A stretch of DNA of 47,619 nucleotides from Bacteroidales bacterium (GTDB lineage Bacteria; Bacteroidota; Bacteroidia; Bacteroidales; Paludibacteraceae). Under the pieces are notes generated by a model. The model searched no databases. It was not told the origin of the DNA and saw nothing but the letters and a program-made list of their open reading frames with translations. Location: contig JAAYUQ010000037.1 of assembly GCA_012517575.1 (NCBI GenBank), forward strand, positions 1-47,619. Direction: 5' to 3'. Position 1 is the stretch's first letter; each line of letters begins with the position of its first letter. This document shows, piece after piece, positions 26,605 to 35,032 of the stretch. The translations under genes were made by a program, and so were the position numbers.

Positions 26605-29600
26605 ATGGCAGCTAACAGAACTCAACTTCAAAACGCATTGCACAAACCTTACGACAGACTTTTATTTTCACGTGAAGTATTAAGTCCGGTTTTTGGTTCG
26701 GGATTCTCCATGTTTTCATCGCCGATTCCGGCAACTGTCCTACCGAATAAATCCGAATCGGCCGTGATCGATCAGGTCGGAATTTATGGGAAAATCCGGC
26801 TGGATGACAGCACCGAAATAACCTGCTACGAGGTTTCGCTTCAGCCAAATGTACGCATCGAACAAAGCAAAGTGGCCATTCAGCAATATGTTCGCAAGCT
26901 GCTTACGGCCGGTCAGGCTGCACTCATCAACTTTGTATCTCCTTCGACTAAAAATGTATGGCGTCTTACGCTCGTTGCCAAAGACAGCGTGCTGACCGAA
27001 AGCGGAGTGAAAGAAAAAACAACCAATGCCAAACGATACACTTTTTTGTTAGGCCCTTCGGAAACCTGCAAAACGGCTGCCGAACGTTTTGAACGATTGA
27101 GCGTGGAAAAGGAAATAGGTTTGCAAACCCTGATTGATGCTTTTTCGGTAGAAAAACTCAGCGACGAATTTTTCAAAGAATACACCCTCCACTACCAAAA
27201 CTTTTGCGACTATCTGCAGGAATCAAACTATCGGAAATCGGTCTTTAATATTGCTTTCCCTGCCGATGCCTCCAAAGAGGAAAAAGATAAAGCCAGCAAA
27301 CCGATTCGCGATTTTGTGAAAAAACTGCTGGGACGAATCGTATTTCTTTATTTCGTTCAGAAAAAAGGATGGCTGGGTGCAAGCGATACCGATTATACCG
27401 ACGGCCCGGGCGATTTCATCCGACAACTTTTCGATGAATCGGGAGGCAACGAAACATTCTACTGCAACTGGTTGACGGTTCTTTTCTTCGATACGCTCAA
27501 CAAGCAACGAACAAACGACGATTTTATCCTACCCGATGGAAAAAGGGTGAAAGTCCCATTCCTCAATGGCGGTTTGTTCGACATGGAAGAATTCGATGAC
27601 CAATTTCTCACCTTTCCGGCTGCGCTTTTTCATAACCCCGATTTTGAAGATACCATTCTTACAGAAAAAAATAAAGTACATGCGCGTGGTTTTCTCGACT
27701 TTCTGGATGCCTTCAACTTTACGGTGTACGAAGACAGTCCCGATGATCATACGGTAGCTGTCGATCCCGAAATGTTGGGGCATATCTTCGAGAATCTGCT
27801 GGAGGACAACAAGGACAAAGGCGCTTTTTATACGCCCAAAGAAATCGTTCACTACATGTGTCAGGAAAGCCTGATCGAATATTTGGCTACCGGACTTCAA
27901 AACGATTATATCGTTTATAAGGAGCTGGGGAATGAACAAATCGAGCTTTTTGGAAATGAATTTCGAAAAGGCCAGTTGAGTCTGATCGAACAGCTGGGCG
28001 AAAAAGGACTTGACAGGGACGAAGTGGCATACATGGTAAAACAAAAAGACATCAGTAAACTGACTCCAAAACAGTTGCAGTCGATCGACCAATTGCTCGA
28101 CAACGTGAAAATATGCGATCCGGCTATTGGCTCGGGAGCTTTCCCGATGGGTTTGCTGCACGAAATCCTCAGTCTCAAAGAACTCATTGCCTACGAAACC
28201 GGCAAAGCATGGAATCCCGCCGAAGTCAAACTCAATATCATTCAAAACTCCATTTACGGCGTGGACATCGAGAAAGGTGCGGTGGACATTGCCCGCCTCC
28301 GTTTCTGGCTGAGCTTGGTGATTGATGAGGAAAAACCCAAACCGCTGCCCAACCTCGACTACAAAATTGTGGTGGGCGACAGCCTCATCAGCAAGTTCGA
28401 CGGCGAAATTGTGGAGATTGACTGGGAACGCAAAAGAAGCGTGGGCAAAGCAGATGAGTATGTGAAAAATGTGCAGCGGTTACTGATGGAAGTGGCCGAA
28501 AAGCAAAAGCAGTATTTTAACCCCAACAACAAAAACAAAAAACAACTACAAGCAGAAATTCGTAACCTGAAAATAGAATTACTTATCAACCAACTTTCGT
28601 TCAATCGGTTGGCTTATATAGAAAAAACACCTCAGAAAGGAGGTTTTATGCCGACGGCCGCCGATATTAAATTCAACACCGAACGCGAACTGGAAATTAA
28701 AAAATTCGACCGGCTTATTGCCAAACTCCAACACTTGCTCCAACACCCGGATGAACCTTTCAACCATTTCGACTGGAAACTCGATTTCCCCGAAGTGCTC
28801 AACCCTTATCTCGTCTCCGATGAAAGTCGGCGAGGTTTCGATATCGTAATTGGAAATCCGCCGTACATTAAAGAATATACTAACAGAAATGCATTTGATG
28901 GATTTAGACATTCACCATATTATCAAGGGAAAATGGATATTTGGTATGGATTTGCCTGTAAAATGCTTGACCTATTAAAACCAAAGGGAATTGAATGCTT
29001 TATAGCTCAAAATAACTGGATTACAAGTGCAGGTGCTTCAGTTTTAAGGAACAAAGTGCTAAGTGAAAGTGAAATAAGACTTTTTACGGATTTTGGGAAT
29101 TATAAAGTTTTCAAAACTGCCGGTATTCAAACAATGATTTACATTCTTCAAAAATCAACCCCACATCCAGAATATGATATAAAGTATTCTGTCTTACGAA
29201 ATGATAAAATTAGCACAAATCAACTTGTTGACTTTCTGGATTTTACGATTACTAATAATTTCTCAGAAAAATTCTTTTTCAAGTTAAATCCAAACACTGT
29301 TAAAGACAAACCATTTACTTTCAATAACAATATCTCCTCAAATGTGCTTGAAAAAATAATGAGTAAAGGAAATTTTTATTTGACTGAATTGGAAGTGGCT
29401 AATGGTATTCATCCTCACTTCGATTTTGTAAATAAAAAGATCGTAGAAAGTTCTAATGGAGAGTTTAAAAATGGTGAGGGTATTTTTTGTTTGTCTGATT
29501 TAGAAAAAATAAATTTAAATTTATCTATTGAGGAAGAGAAATTAGTTAAACCCTATTATACAACTGTTGAATTGGACAGATACTATGCCAACCCAAAGAA

Positions 29601-30210
29601 TAAACTTTGGATAATCTATACCGGATCGGAATTTAAAAATCCAAAATCTATGGAGCACTATCCAAATTTAAAAAGACATTTAGACAGGTTTAAAGATGTG
29701 ATTACATCGGATAATAAACCTTATGGACTTCACAGAGCAAGAGAAGAACGATTTTTTAAAGGGGAATCAATCATTGCTCAGCGCAAATGCCCTGGCAGAC
29801 CTTCATTTACCTATACTGACTTTGACTGCTACGTTTCAGCAACATTCTATGTAATTCAAACAAGTCGTATCAATATGAAGTATTTAACAGGATTACTCAA
29901 TTCTAAATTAATTGAATACTGGTTACGAAATAAGGGGAAAATGCAAGGAAACAATTTTCAAATCGATAAAGAGCCATTATTGGCTATACCTTTTATTAAG
30001 CCAAATGAAAAAATCACAAGGGAAATTGAGAAATTGGTAAGTAGTATTATCGAAAACAAATCAGAAAATAAGGATACTGCTGACTTAGAACAGCAAATAG
30101 ACAACCTTGTTTACCGTCTTTACGAGCTTACGTATGAGGAAGTAAAAATAATAGATCCGGGATTCCCTTTGAGTAAAAAAGAATACGAAAACATTCAATT
30201 GGACAACTAA
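26605..30210 (+). CDS. Eco57I-type N6-adenine DNA methyltransferase with target-recognition domain
   Basis: This 1201-residue class I N6-adenine methylase has SAM-binding motif I DPAIGSGAFPMG (505-516) and catalytic motif IV NPPY (751-754). Residues about 40-200 form an N-terminal domain (GKIRLDDSTEITCYEVSLQ...) resembling the nuclease-like domain of type IIG enzymes. No clean PD-(D/E)xK is visible (EVS where ExK is expected), so it may be inactive. Residues about 755-1150 are the target-recognition region with TRD-like repeats, followed by a coiled coil. From base 28861 the GC content falls sharply. The enzyme probably modifies host DNA for the PLD-helicase encoded upstream, like a split type ISP system. 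That pairing is inference. Confidence 0.87.
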   Translation: MAANRTQLQNALHKPYDRLLFSREVLSPVFGSGFSMFSSPIPATVLPNKSESAVIDQVGIYGKIRLDDSTEITCYEVSLQPNVRIEQSKVAIQQYVRKLLTAGQAALINFVSPSTKNVWRLTLVAKDSVLTESGVKEKTTNAKRYTFLLGPSETCKTAAERFERLSVEKEIGLQTLIDAFSVEKLSDEFFKEYTLHYQNFCDYLQESNYRKSVFNIAFPADASKEEKDKASKPIRDFVKKLLGRIVFLYFVQKKGWLGASDTDYTDGPGDFIRQLFDESGGNETFYCNWLTVLFFDTLNKQRTNDDFILPDGKRVKVPFLNGGLFDMEEFDDQFLTFPAALFHNPDFEDTILTEKNKVHARGFLDFLDAFNFTVYEDSPDDHTVAVDPEMLGHIFENLLEDNKDKGAFYTPKEIVHYMCQESLIEYLATGLQNDYIVYKELGNEQIELFGNEFRKGQLSLIEQLGEKGLDRDEVAYMVKQKDISKLTPKQLQSIDQLLDNVKICDPAIGSGAFPMGLLHEILSLKELIAYETGKAWNPAEVKLNIIQNSIYGVDIEKGAVDIARLRFWLSLVIDEEKPKPLPNLDYKIVVGDSLISKFDGEIVEIDWERKRSVGKADEYVKNVQRLLMEVAEKQKQYFNPNNKNKKQLQAEIRNLKIELLINQLSFNRLAYIEKTPQKGGFMPTAADIKFNTERELEIKKFDRLIAKLQHLLQHPDEPFNHFDWKLDFPEVLNPYLVSDESRRGFDIVIGNPPYIKEYTNRNAFDGFRHSPYYQGKMDIWYGFACKMLDLLKPKGIECFIAQNNWITSAGASVLRNKVLSESEIRLFTDFGNYKVFKTAGIQTMIYILQKSTPHPEYDIKYSVLRNDKISTNQLVDFLDFTITNNFSEKFFFKLNPNTVKDKPFTFNNNISSNVLEKIMSKGNFYLTELEVANGIHPHFDFVNKKIVESSNGEFKNGEGIFCLSDLEKINLNLSIEEEKLVKPYYTTVELDRYYANPKNKLWIIYTGSEFKNPKSMEHYPNLKRHLDRFKDVITSDNKPYGLHRAREERFFKGESIIAQRKCPGRPSFTYTDFDCYVSATFYVIQTSRINMKYLTGLLNSKLIEYWLRNKGKMQGNNFQIDKEPLLAIPFIKPNEKITREIEKLVSSIIENKSENKDTADLEQQIDNLVYRLYELTYEEVKIIDPGFPLSKKEYENIQLDN

Positions 30211-30516
30211 TCCTCAGTGTTAAAGAAAAAACACATTTTCAACACCGAAAACACAAAGACACACGGAGAAAAAAATCTCTGTGCTTCTCCGAGAGTCCCA
30301 TTGTGGTGAAGGAAAAAACCTCTCAACACCGAGAACACAGAGAAAAAACCATATTTGCACCCTTTAACCCTGCCCCTCAAAACAATAGCTTGCTCCTCTC
30401 ATTCTTAAAAATTTTTTAAAAAATGTTGGCAGGATAACAATTCTTTTCTATTTTTGCAAAAACAAGGTCTTTTCAGGCTTCAATATTTCGGGGTATTTTT
30501 CCCTCCAAGTGAAGAA
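30211..30516. repeat. Degenerate ACACCGAGAACACAGAG-type repeats, no gene
   Basis: Between the methylase stop and the hairpin array lie imperfect copies of an AACACCGAAAACACAAAG / AACACCGAGAACACAGAG motif (about 30240-30345). Between them is CACACGGAGA..TCTCTGTG, a short inverted pair. Sequences of this kind occur as dispersed noncoding repeats in environmental Bacteroidota. I see no ORF here. Confidence 0.4.
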
Positions 30517-30735
30517 TGCTTTCCCGAAGTTGTCGGAATGTTTCCCGAAAGTGTCGGATGCTTTCCCCGAGATGCCGGGAACTTTCCCGTAGTTACCGGG
30601 AGCTTCCCCGATGTTGCCGGGGACTTCCCCGGAGATGTCGGGTGCTTTCCCGAAGTTGTCGGGTGCTTTCCCGATGTTGTCGGAACGTTTCCCGAAGTTG
30701 TCGGATGCTTTCCCGAAGTTGTCGGGTGGTTCCCC
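30517..30735. repeat. Array of ten 21-base units with alternating complementary arms
   Basis: Ten full units and one partial run head to tail without spacers. Their shared core is TTTCCCGAAGTTGTCGG. In six of ten units CCCGA and TCGG(G/A) are kept exactly, five bases apart. The junction between units (TCGG(G/A)-N6-CCCGA) is also complementary, so each arm can pair to the left or to the right. The unit length is a multiple of three and contains no stop in several frames, so long repetitive frames appear on both strands: plus strand FPEVVGC repeats (30454-30744), minus strand DNFGKAP repeats (30448-30822) and HPTTSGK repeats (30480-30737). Whether any is translated is unknown. Confidence 0.8.
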
Positions 30736-30850
30736 ATACGTTGAAGACAGATTGTTGAAACCGAGCGATCCGTTTTTATTAAACCAATGAAAGAATAAAG
30801 GCAGGGACAAACTTCCGGCCATTACAACAATAGTTTAACCTTAAAATTTT

Positions 30851-31177
30851 ATGATTATGGCAAAAGTCAAAGCAAGTTACGCCGAACAAATTTCGCAGGC
30901 AGACATTATGCTTCAGGCATTGAAAAGCAATGTGGACAAGCTGTCGAAACGTGGCATCGATCAACCGTTTGTTGACGAAATGGAATCGATGGCCAAACAG
31001 GTAAAAGTGCTCAATGAAGAGCAGGAAAAGTTAAAAGCAGATTTGAAGAGCAAGACGGAGTCGTTGAATGCTCTCATGGACGGTCTGGCCGGGAAATACA
31101 GCGAAGCCAAAAAACTTGTAAAGCTTGAAATTCCGCAATCGCAATGGAAAGAGTTTGGTATCAATGACAAGCGATAA
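30851..31177 (+). CDS. Small helical coiled-coil protein, unknown function
   Basis: I do not recognise the family. The protein is 108 residues (106 if ATG at 30857, MAKVKASYAEQ, is used). It is almost wholly predicted alpha-helix with a heptad-like stretch from about residue 40 to 85 (MAKQVKVLNEEQEKLKADLKSK) and no signal peptide or membrane segment. It sits between the hairpin array and a pair of duplicated repeats, with no operon partner. Base composition is normal for the window and codon use is regular, so it is likely a real gene. Confidence 0.6.
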   Translation: MIMAKVKASYAEQISQADIMLQALKSNVDKLSKRGIDQPFVDEMESMAKQVKVLNEEQEKLKADLKSKTESLNALMDGLAGKYSEAKKLVKLEIPQSQWKEFGINDKR

Positions 31178-31282
31178 GCGGTTCGTTGTCAAAAAGAACA
31201 GGTCTCCGTTGCCAGTGAAAACCCCGAAATTTTCAATCATGGCCACAGGCAACGGAAAAACCATACTTTTTCCAATTGAATT

Positions 31283-31493
31283 TACATTTCATTCCATCAT
31301 TTCAACAACATTTTCCCGCATTTTGTAGAGACGTAGCATGTTGCAACGCAATTAAATGGAAAAATAACCGTACCATTCCCCATTTGTTTTACGCGTTCCA
31401 TTCCGTCATTGCCAAAAACATTTCAGGTGTTTTGTAGAGACGTAGCATGGCTACGTCTCAAACCTGTTACAACACAATTCGATGGGAAAGAAT
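31283..31493. repeat. Imperfect tandem duplication carrying GAGACGTAGC palindromes
   Basis: Two copies of roughly 85-105 bases share a TTCATTCCATCATT-like left part, a TTTTGTAGAGACGTAGCATG core (31321-31340 and 31430-31449) and a TTRCAACRCAATT..ATGG right part. In the second copy GAGACGTAGC (31437-31446) and GCTACGTCTC (31450-31459) form a perfect 10-base hairpin with loop ATG. In the first copy the right arm is lost (TTGCAACGC). The core is a known type of dispersed palindromic repeat in Bacteroidota. No gene lies in this stretch. Confidence 0.65.
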
Positions 31494-31502
31494 TGCTAAA
31501 AA

Positions 31503-32315
31503 TCAAATCCCTTTCACCAGCTCTTTCATTATCAGTGTCATAAGTGGCTGAACCGAATCTCCAATTTTTTGAACTTCTTCGTGCGTAACTTCCACAATTT
31601 TACCCGGCACGCCCAAATCTGTAATAATAGAAATACCGAAACACTTCATGCCGGCATGATTGGCCACAATTACTTCGGGAACTGTGCTCATGCCAACAGC
31701 ATCGCCACCAATTGCACGGAAATAGCGATATTCGGCAGGCGTTTCAAAAGTAGGACCACTGGTGCCCACATAAACGCCTTCTACCACTTTAATGTGATTC
31801 CGTTCGGCAATCTGTTTTGCTTTCGCAATAAAATCCTTACAGTAAGCCTCACTCATGTCGGGAAAACGCGGCCCGAGCTCATCAAAATTTTTTCCTCGTA
31901 GCGGATGTTCAGGAAACAGATTGATATGGTCAGTAATAATCATTAAATCTCCAATCTCGAAATCGGGATGCATGCCTCCCGCAGCGTTGGAAACAAGCAA
32001 ATTTCTGATACCCAGCGCATTCATTACTCTTACGGGAAAAGTTACGGCTTTCATATCGTACCCTTCGTAGAAATGAAAACGTCCCTGCATGGCCAACACT
32101 TCTACTCCTCCGAGTTTTCCAAGTATCAGCTTGCCTTTGTGTCCCTCAACGGTAGAAACCGGGAAATTGGGGATAGTTTCGTATGGAATTTCCATTTCAA
32201 TATCCATTTGGGTTACAAGATTTCCCAAACCGGTTCCCAAAATAATTCCCGTTTTTGGTCGTATTGGCATCTTAGCCAACAAAAAATTAGCGGTTTCTTG
32301 AATTTTCTCTAACAT
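31503..32315 (-). CDS. punA: Purine-nucleoside phosphorylase
   Basis: This trimeric-type PNP cleaves inosine and guanosine with phosphate. Blocks typical of the family are GIILGTGLGNLV, LVSNAAGGMHPDFEIGDLMIITDHINL, YVGTSGPTFETPAEYR (purine-binding glutamate) and DAVGMSTVPEVI. The length of 270 residues is normal. Its start codon lies inside the end of lpxK (29-base overlap on the same strand), so the two genes are translationally linked. This is an odd functional pairing but the sequences are clear. Confidence 0.95.
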   Translation of the reverse strand: MLEKIQETANFLLAKMPIRPKTGIILGTGLGNLVTQMDIEMEIPYETIPNFPVSTVEGHKGKLILGKLGGVEVLAMQGRFHFYEGYDMKAVTFPVRVMNALGIRNLLVSNAAGGMHPDFEIGDLMIITDHINLFPEHPLRGKNFDELGPRFPDMSEAYCKDFIAKAKQIAERNHIKVVEGVYVGTSGPTFETPAEYRYFRAIGGDAVGMSTVPEVIVANHAGMKCFGISIITDLGVPGKIVEVTHEEVQKIGDSVQPLMTLIMKELVKGI

Positions 32316-33417
32316 AGTCTTTAAGTTTTTGAATGAATAATGATTCTTGATCGAATAAAAATTTTACCTCCACTGGCAAGGCAAATATCTTTGGCTTAAG
32401 CATTTCGGGCAAATAATTATTGGAATAAAGACGCGCTGCATCTTTTTCCGTAACAATAATAATTTTATTTTCTGTTGGGAGTGTTTCCCATTCTTGTTCG
32501 ATAAGCTGAAAATCTTTTTTTGTAAAGTTGTGATGATCGCGAAATGAGAGTTCTTTCAATGTAGAAACATAATTTTTCAGAAAGTCCTTCATTGATTGGG
32601 AAGAAGCAATGGCGGTAACCAACAGAACGGCCGGATTATTCTCTCTTAATTTGCTCAACGTCCAACCTTCGGAAGCAAATTCGGGAAAAATCGGCATCGG
32701 ATCGAGATACCGAAAAGTTGAAAAAAATACTTGCTGATAAGGTAAAGGCTGCAGTTCCATTTCAATTATGCGCTTGTCGATGGGCTTTAAGTTTTCGGGG
32801 CATTTGGTAACCACAATCAGGTTGGCACGATGACTGCCTTCCTTACTTTCACGTAAACTGCCAGCCGGCAGAAAAAAATCGGCAGGGTACAGATTTGAAT
32901 AATCAGTGAGCAAAACAGAAAATCCCGGCAGCAGAAAGCGATGTTGAAAAGCATCGTCCAGTACGATCAGTTGCAAATCGGGAAAAAGTCTCAACAATCG
33001 TTTTACTCCCTCTACCCTTTTTTCGTGCACTGCCACGATGACTTTGGGAAATTTCCGAAAAATTTGAAATGGTTCGTCTCCAATGTTAGCAGCGGAAGCC
33101 TTTTCGTCAGCCAGCACAAATCCTTTTGTTTTTCTTTTGTATCCGCGGCTTAGAAAAGCAGTTTTCCATTCTTCCTGCAAATGCGACAAAACAAATTCTG
33201 CATGGGGGGTTTTTCCCGTACCTCCAACAGCCAAATTACCTATAACAATAGTCGGTATATCGAAGCCGACGGAATGAAAAATATTTTCGTCGAAAAGCCA
33301 GTTGCGAATATCGACAATCAATCCGTAAAGAAGGGACAGCGGATAAAGAACAATATGTTTCAGGTCTTTTTTCAATTTGGGATTGTTTTTTGAAAAAGAA
33401 GAGAGCAAAGATACCAT
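32287..33417 (-). CDS. lpxK: Tetraacyldisaccharide 4'-kinase
   Basis: LpxK adds the 4'-phosphate in lipid A synthesis at the inner membrane. The P-loop is GNLAVGGTGKTP. The N-terminal hydrophobic helix (LKHIVLYPLSLLYGLIVDIRNWLF) fits membrane attachment, and VLDDAFQHRFL carries the conserved DDxxQH catalytic motif. ATG at 33417 (MVSLLSSF) is preferred; an in-frame TTG at 33435 adds six residues. The last 29 bases overlap punA. The gene indicates a Gram-negative outer membrane with lipid A. Confidence 0.94.
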   Translation of the reverse strand: MVSLLSSFSKNNPKLKKDLKHIVLYPLSLLYGLIVDIRNWLFDENIFHSVGFDIPTIVIGNLAVGGTGKTPHAEFVLSHLQEEWKTAFLSRGYKRKTKGFVLADEKASAANIGDEPFQIFRKFPKVIVAVHEKRVEGVKRLLRLFPDLQLIVLDDAFQHRFLLPGFSVLLTDYSNLYPADFFLPAGSLRESKEGSHRANLIVVTKCPENLKPIDKRIIEMELQPLPYQQVFFSTFRYLDPMPIFPEFASEGWTLSKLRENNPAVLLVTAIASSQSMKDFLKNYVSTLKELSFRDHHNFTKKDFQLIEQEWETLPTENKIIIVTEKDAARLYSNNYLPEMLKPKIFALPVEVKFLFDQESLFIQKLKDYVRENSRNR

Positions 33418-33541
33418 TTTTCTGATTTGAAACAAACTGAAACTTACAAATCATTCAACAAGGAAAAAAGAAGAAGAAACACGAAAACGGGAAAGGTAAA
33501 AAAACGCTGAATATTGCTGATAATAAAATTTTAGTGTACCT

Positions 33542-33763
33542 TCAGGGAACAGGATCGTAGCCGCTGCCTCCCCAAGGATGGCAACGACTTATGCGTTTCA
33601 CTGAAAGCCAACCGCCTTTGAAAACGCCATATTTTTTTACCGCATCGATGGTATATTGCGAACAGGTGGGCGTGTACCGGCAACTTGGCGGGAAAAGCGG
33701 AGAAATACTGTACCGGTAAAAATAGACCGGCAGCAATACCAACCATCGAAAGAATTTTTTCAT
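33542..33763 (-). CDS. yidD: Membrane protein insertion efficiency factor YidD
   Basis: YidD is a small membrane-associated protein assisting YidC-dependent insertion. The family signature is complete: [31 protein letters not shown], then [24 protein letters not shown]. The 73-residue length is typical. The ATG overlaps the stop of rnpA by four bases (ATGA), so they are coupled. The rnpA-yidD pairing is widespread in bacteria. Confidence 0.96.
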   Translation of the reverse strand: MKKFFRWLVLLPVYFYRYSISPLFPPSCRYTPTCSQYTIDAVKKYGVFKGGWLSVKRISRCHPWGGSGYDPVP

Positions 33764-34152
33764 TGCTCAGAAGCTATTTTTTTCAACTGATCCAAAATCT
33801 GTTTCATTTTGTCGTTCAGTTCATGGAAGTTTAGTTCCTTATCTGCAACATAAACAAATGCAACTTGCATTTGCAGATTTCCGGAAATAACAACATTACA
33901 AAGTTCGTTTTTGTTCAAACGATAAGCTTCGCGTATTAAGCGTTTAATACGGTTACGATGAACAGCTTTTTTAAACTTTTTTTTGGGAACAGAAATCAAA
34001 ACTTCAAGCTCGGAAGGATTTTCAGAAGAAATAAAATAAACCGTTCGCAAAGGATAAACCAGAAAAGCTTTTCCATCCGTGAACAGACGATCTATTTTAA
34101 TGTTGCTGTTCAATCGTTCGGATTTGGGAAATAAGAATCTTGTTCTGTTCAT
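33760..34152 (-). CDS. rnpA: Ribonuclease P protein component
   Basis: RnpA is the protein subunit of the RNase P ribozyme, which matures the 5' end of tRNAs. The signature [21 protein letters not shown] is present. The length of 130 residues fits the family. It overlaps yidD by four bases. Upstream, in the 79-base gap after hemD, a -7-like TACTTTTG (34179-34172, minus strand) may give a separate start, but no -33 is clear. The rpmH gene, often adjacent in other phyla, is not here. Confidence 0.94.
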   Translation of the reverse strand: MNRTRFLFPKSERLNSNIKIDRLFTDGKAFLVYPLRTVYFISSENPSELEVLISVPKKKFKKAVHRNRIKRLIREAYRLNKNELCNVVISGNLQMQVAFVYVADKELNFHELNDKMKQILDQLKKIASEQ

Positions 34153-34231
34153 TTACACAAAAAAATTATCCCAAAAGTAACGAAAAAAATTTCATTTACT
34201 TTCGGGATAAGTATTTTAAAAACAAATTCTT

Positions 34232-35005
34232 TTATTTTTCGATTTTTTTGTTGTTTGTTTCCTTTTTGGCATTTTCTTTCAAAAAATGTTCCAACGCCAT
34301 TGTCATAGATGGCAAACCCGGCTGCGGAGCTTCGAGATCAAGTCTCAAACCCGCATCATGTACAGCTTGTGCTGTAGTTTTTCCGAAACATCCGATTTGA
34401 ATATCACCCTGTACAAAATTGGGGAAATTTTTGAACAGGGAAGCAACACCCACCGGACTGAAAAATATTATCATGTCGTAATTCAACTCTTCTCCTTCAA
34501 AATCGTTGCTGACCGTTCTATACATCACAGCTTTATCGTATTGAATTTTGGCTTCATTCAAAATCGTCGTAATTTCTTCGTTCTGAACATCAGAAGTTAT
34601 CAGCAGATATTTTTCATCTGGATGCTTCTTCAAAAGAGGAATCATATCGGTCATTTTGCCAGTCGGACTGAAAAAAACTTTACGTTTCCTATATTGGATA
34701 TAACGTTGTAAATACAAAGCCACCGTTTCCGAAACACAAAAATATTTCATGTCTTCCGGTACGGTAATACGCATTTCTTCACACAGCCTAAAAAAATGAT
34801 CTATTCCATGACGAGCATTAAAAATAATAGCGGTGTGATCCAAAATGGATACACGCTGCGTTCTGAATTCTTTTGCCGAAAGAGGTTCTACCTTGATAAA
34901 AGGTCTGAAATCAATTTTGACATTATATTTCTGACTGATATCGTAGTAAGGCGATTTTTCGCTGGAAGGCTGTGGCTGAGATACAAGTATTCTTTTTATT
35001 TTCAA
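34232..35005 (-). CDS. hemD: Uroporphyrinogen-III synthase family protein
   Basis: This HemD-type protein (257 residues, two-domain fold) closes and rearranges hydroxymethylbilane to uroporphyrinogen III. Sequence conservation in the family is low. Useful marks are ILVSQPQP at the start, IIFNARHGIDHFF, YFCVSETVALYL, IIFFSPVGVASLF and CFGKTTAQAVHDAGL. The order DUF4271-hemD-rnpA-yidD is usual in Bacteroidales and supports the call. Whether it works in haem synthesis here is inference, because no other haem genes lie in the window. Confidence 0.85.
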   Translation of the reverse strand: MKIKRILVSQPQPSSEKSPYYDISQKYNVKIDFRPFIKVEPLSAKEFRTQRVSILDHTAIIFNARHGIDHFFRLCEEMRITVPEDMKYFCVSETVALYLQRYIQYRKRKVFFSPTGKMTDMIPLLKKHPDEKYLLITSDVQNEEITTILNEAKIQYDKAVMYRTVSNDFEGEELNYDMIIFFSPVGVASLFKNFPNFVQGDIQIGCFGKTTAQAVHDAGLRLDLEAPQPGLPSMTMALEHFLKENAKKETNNKKIEK

Positions 35006-35032
35006 TGCTTTAACTTTTTAAGATTGAACTTT

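Noticed and set aside
27529-28245. 238-codon minus-strand frame opposite the methylase
   Set aside because: It is antisense to conserved methylase sequence including motif I, with no recognisable protein features.
30517-30735. Possible CRISPR array
   Set aside because: The 21-base units are contiguous, with no spacers, and no cas genes are nearby.
30448-30822. Heptapeptide-repeat protein(s) encoded across the hairpin array
   Set aside because: Three overlapping frames on both strands are open for the same reason: a 21-base unit without stops. None has a clear start signal or third-position bias, so the array is listed as a repeat rather than a gene.
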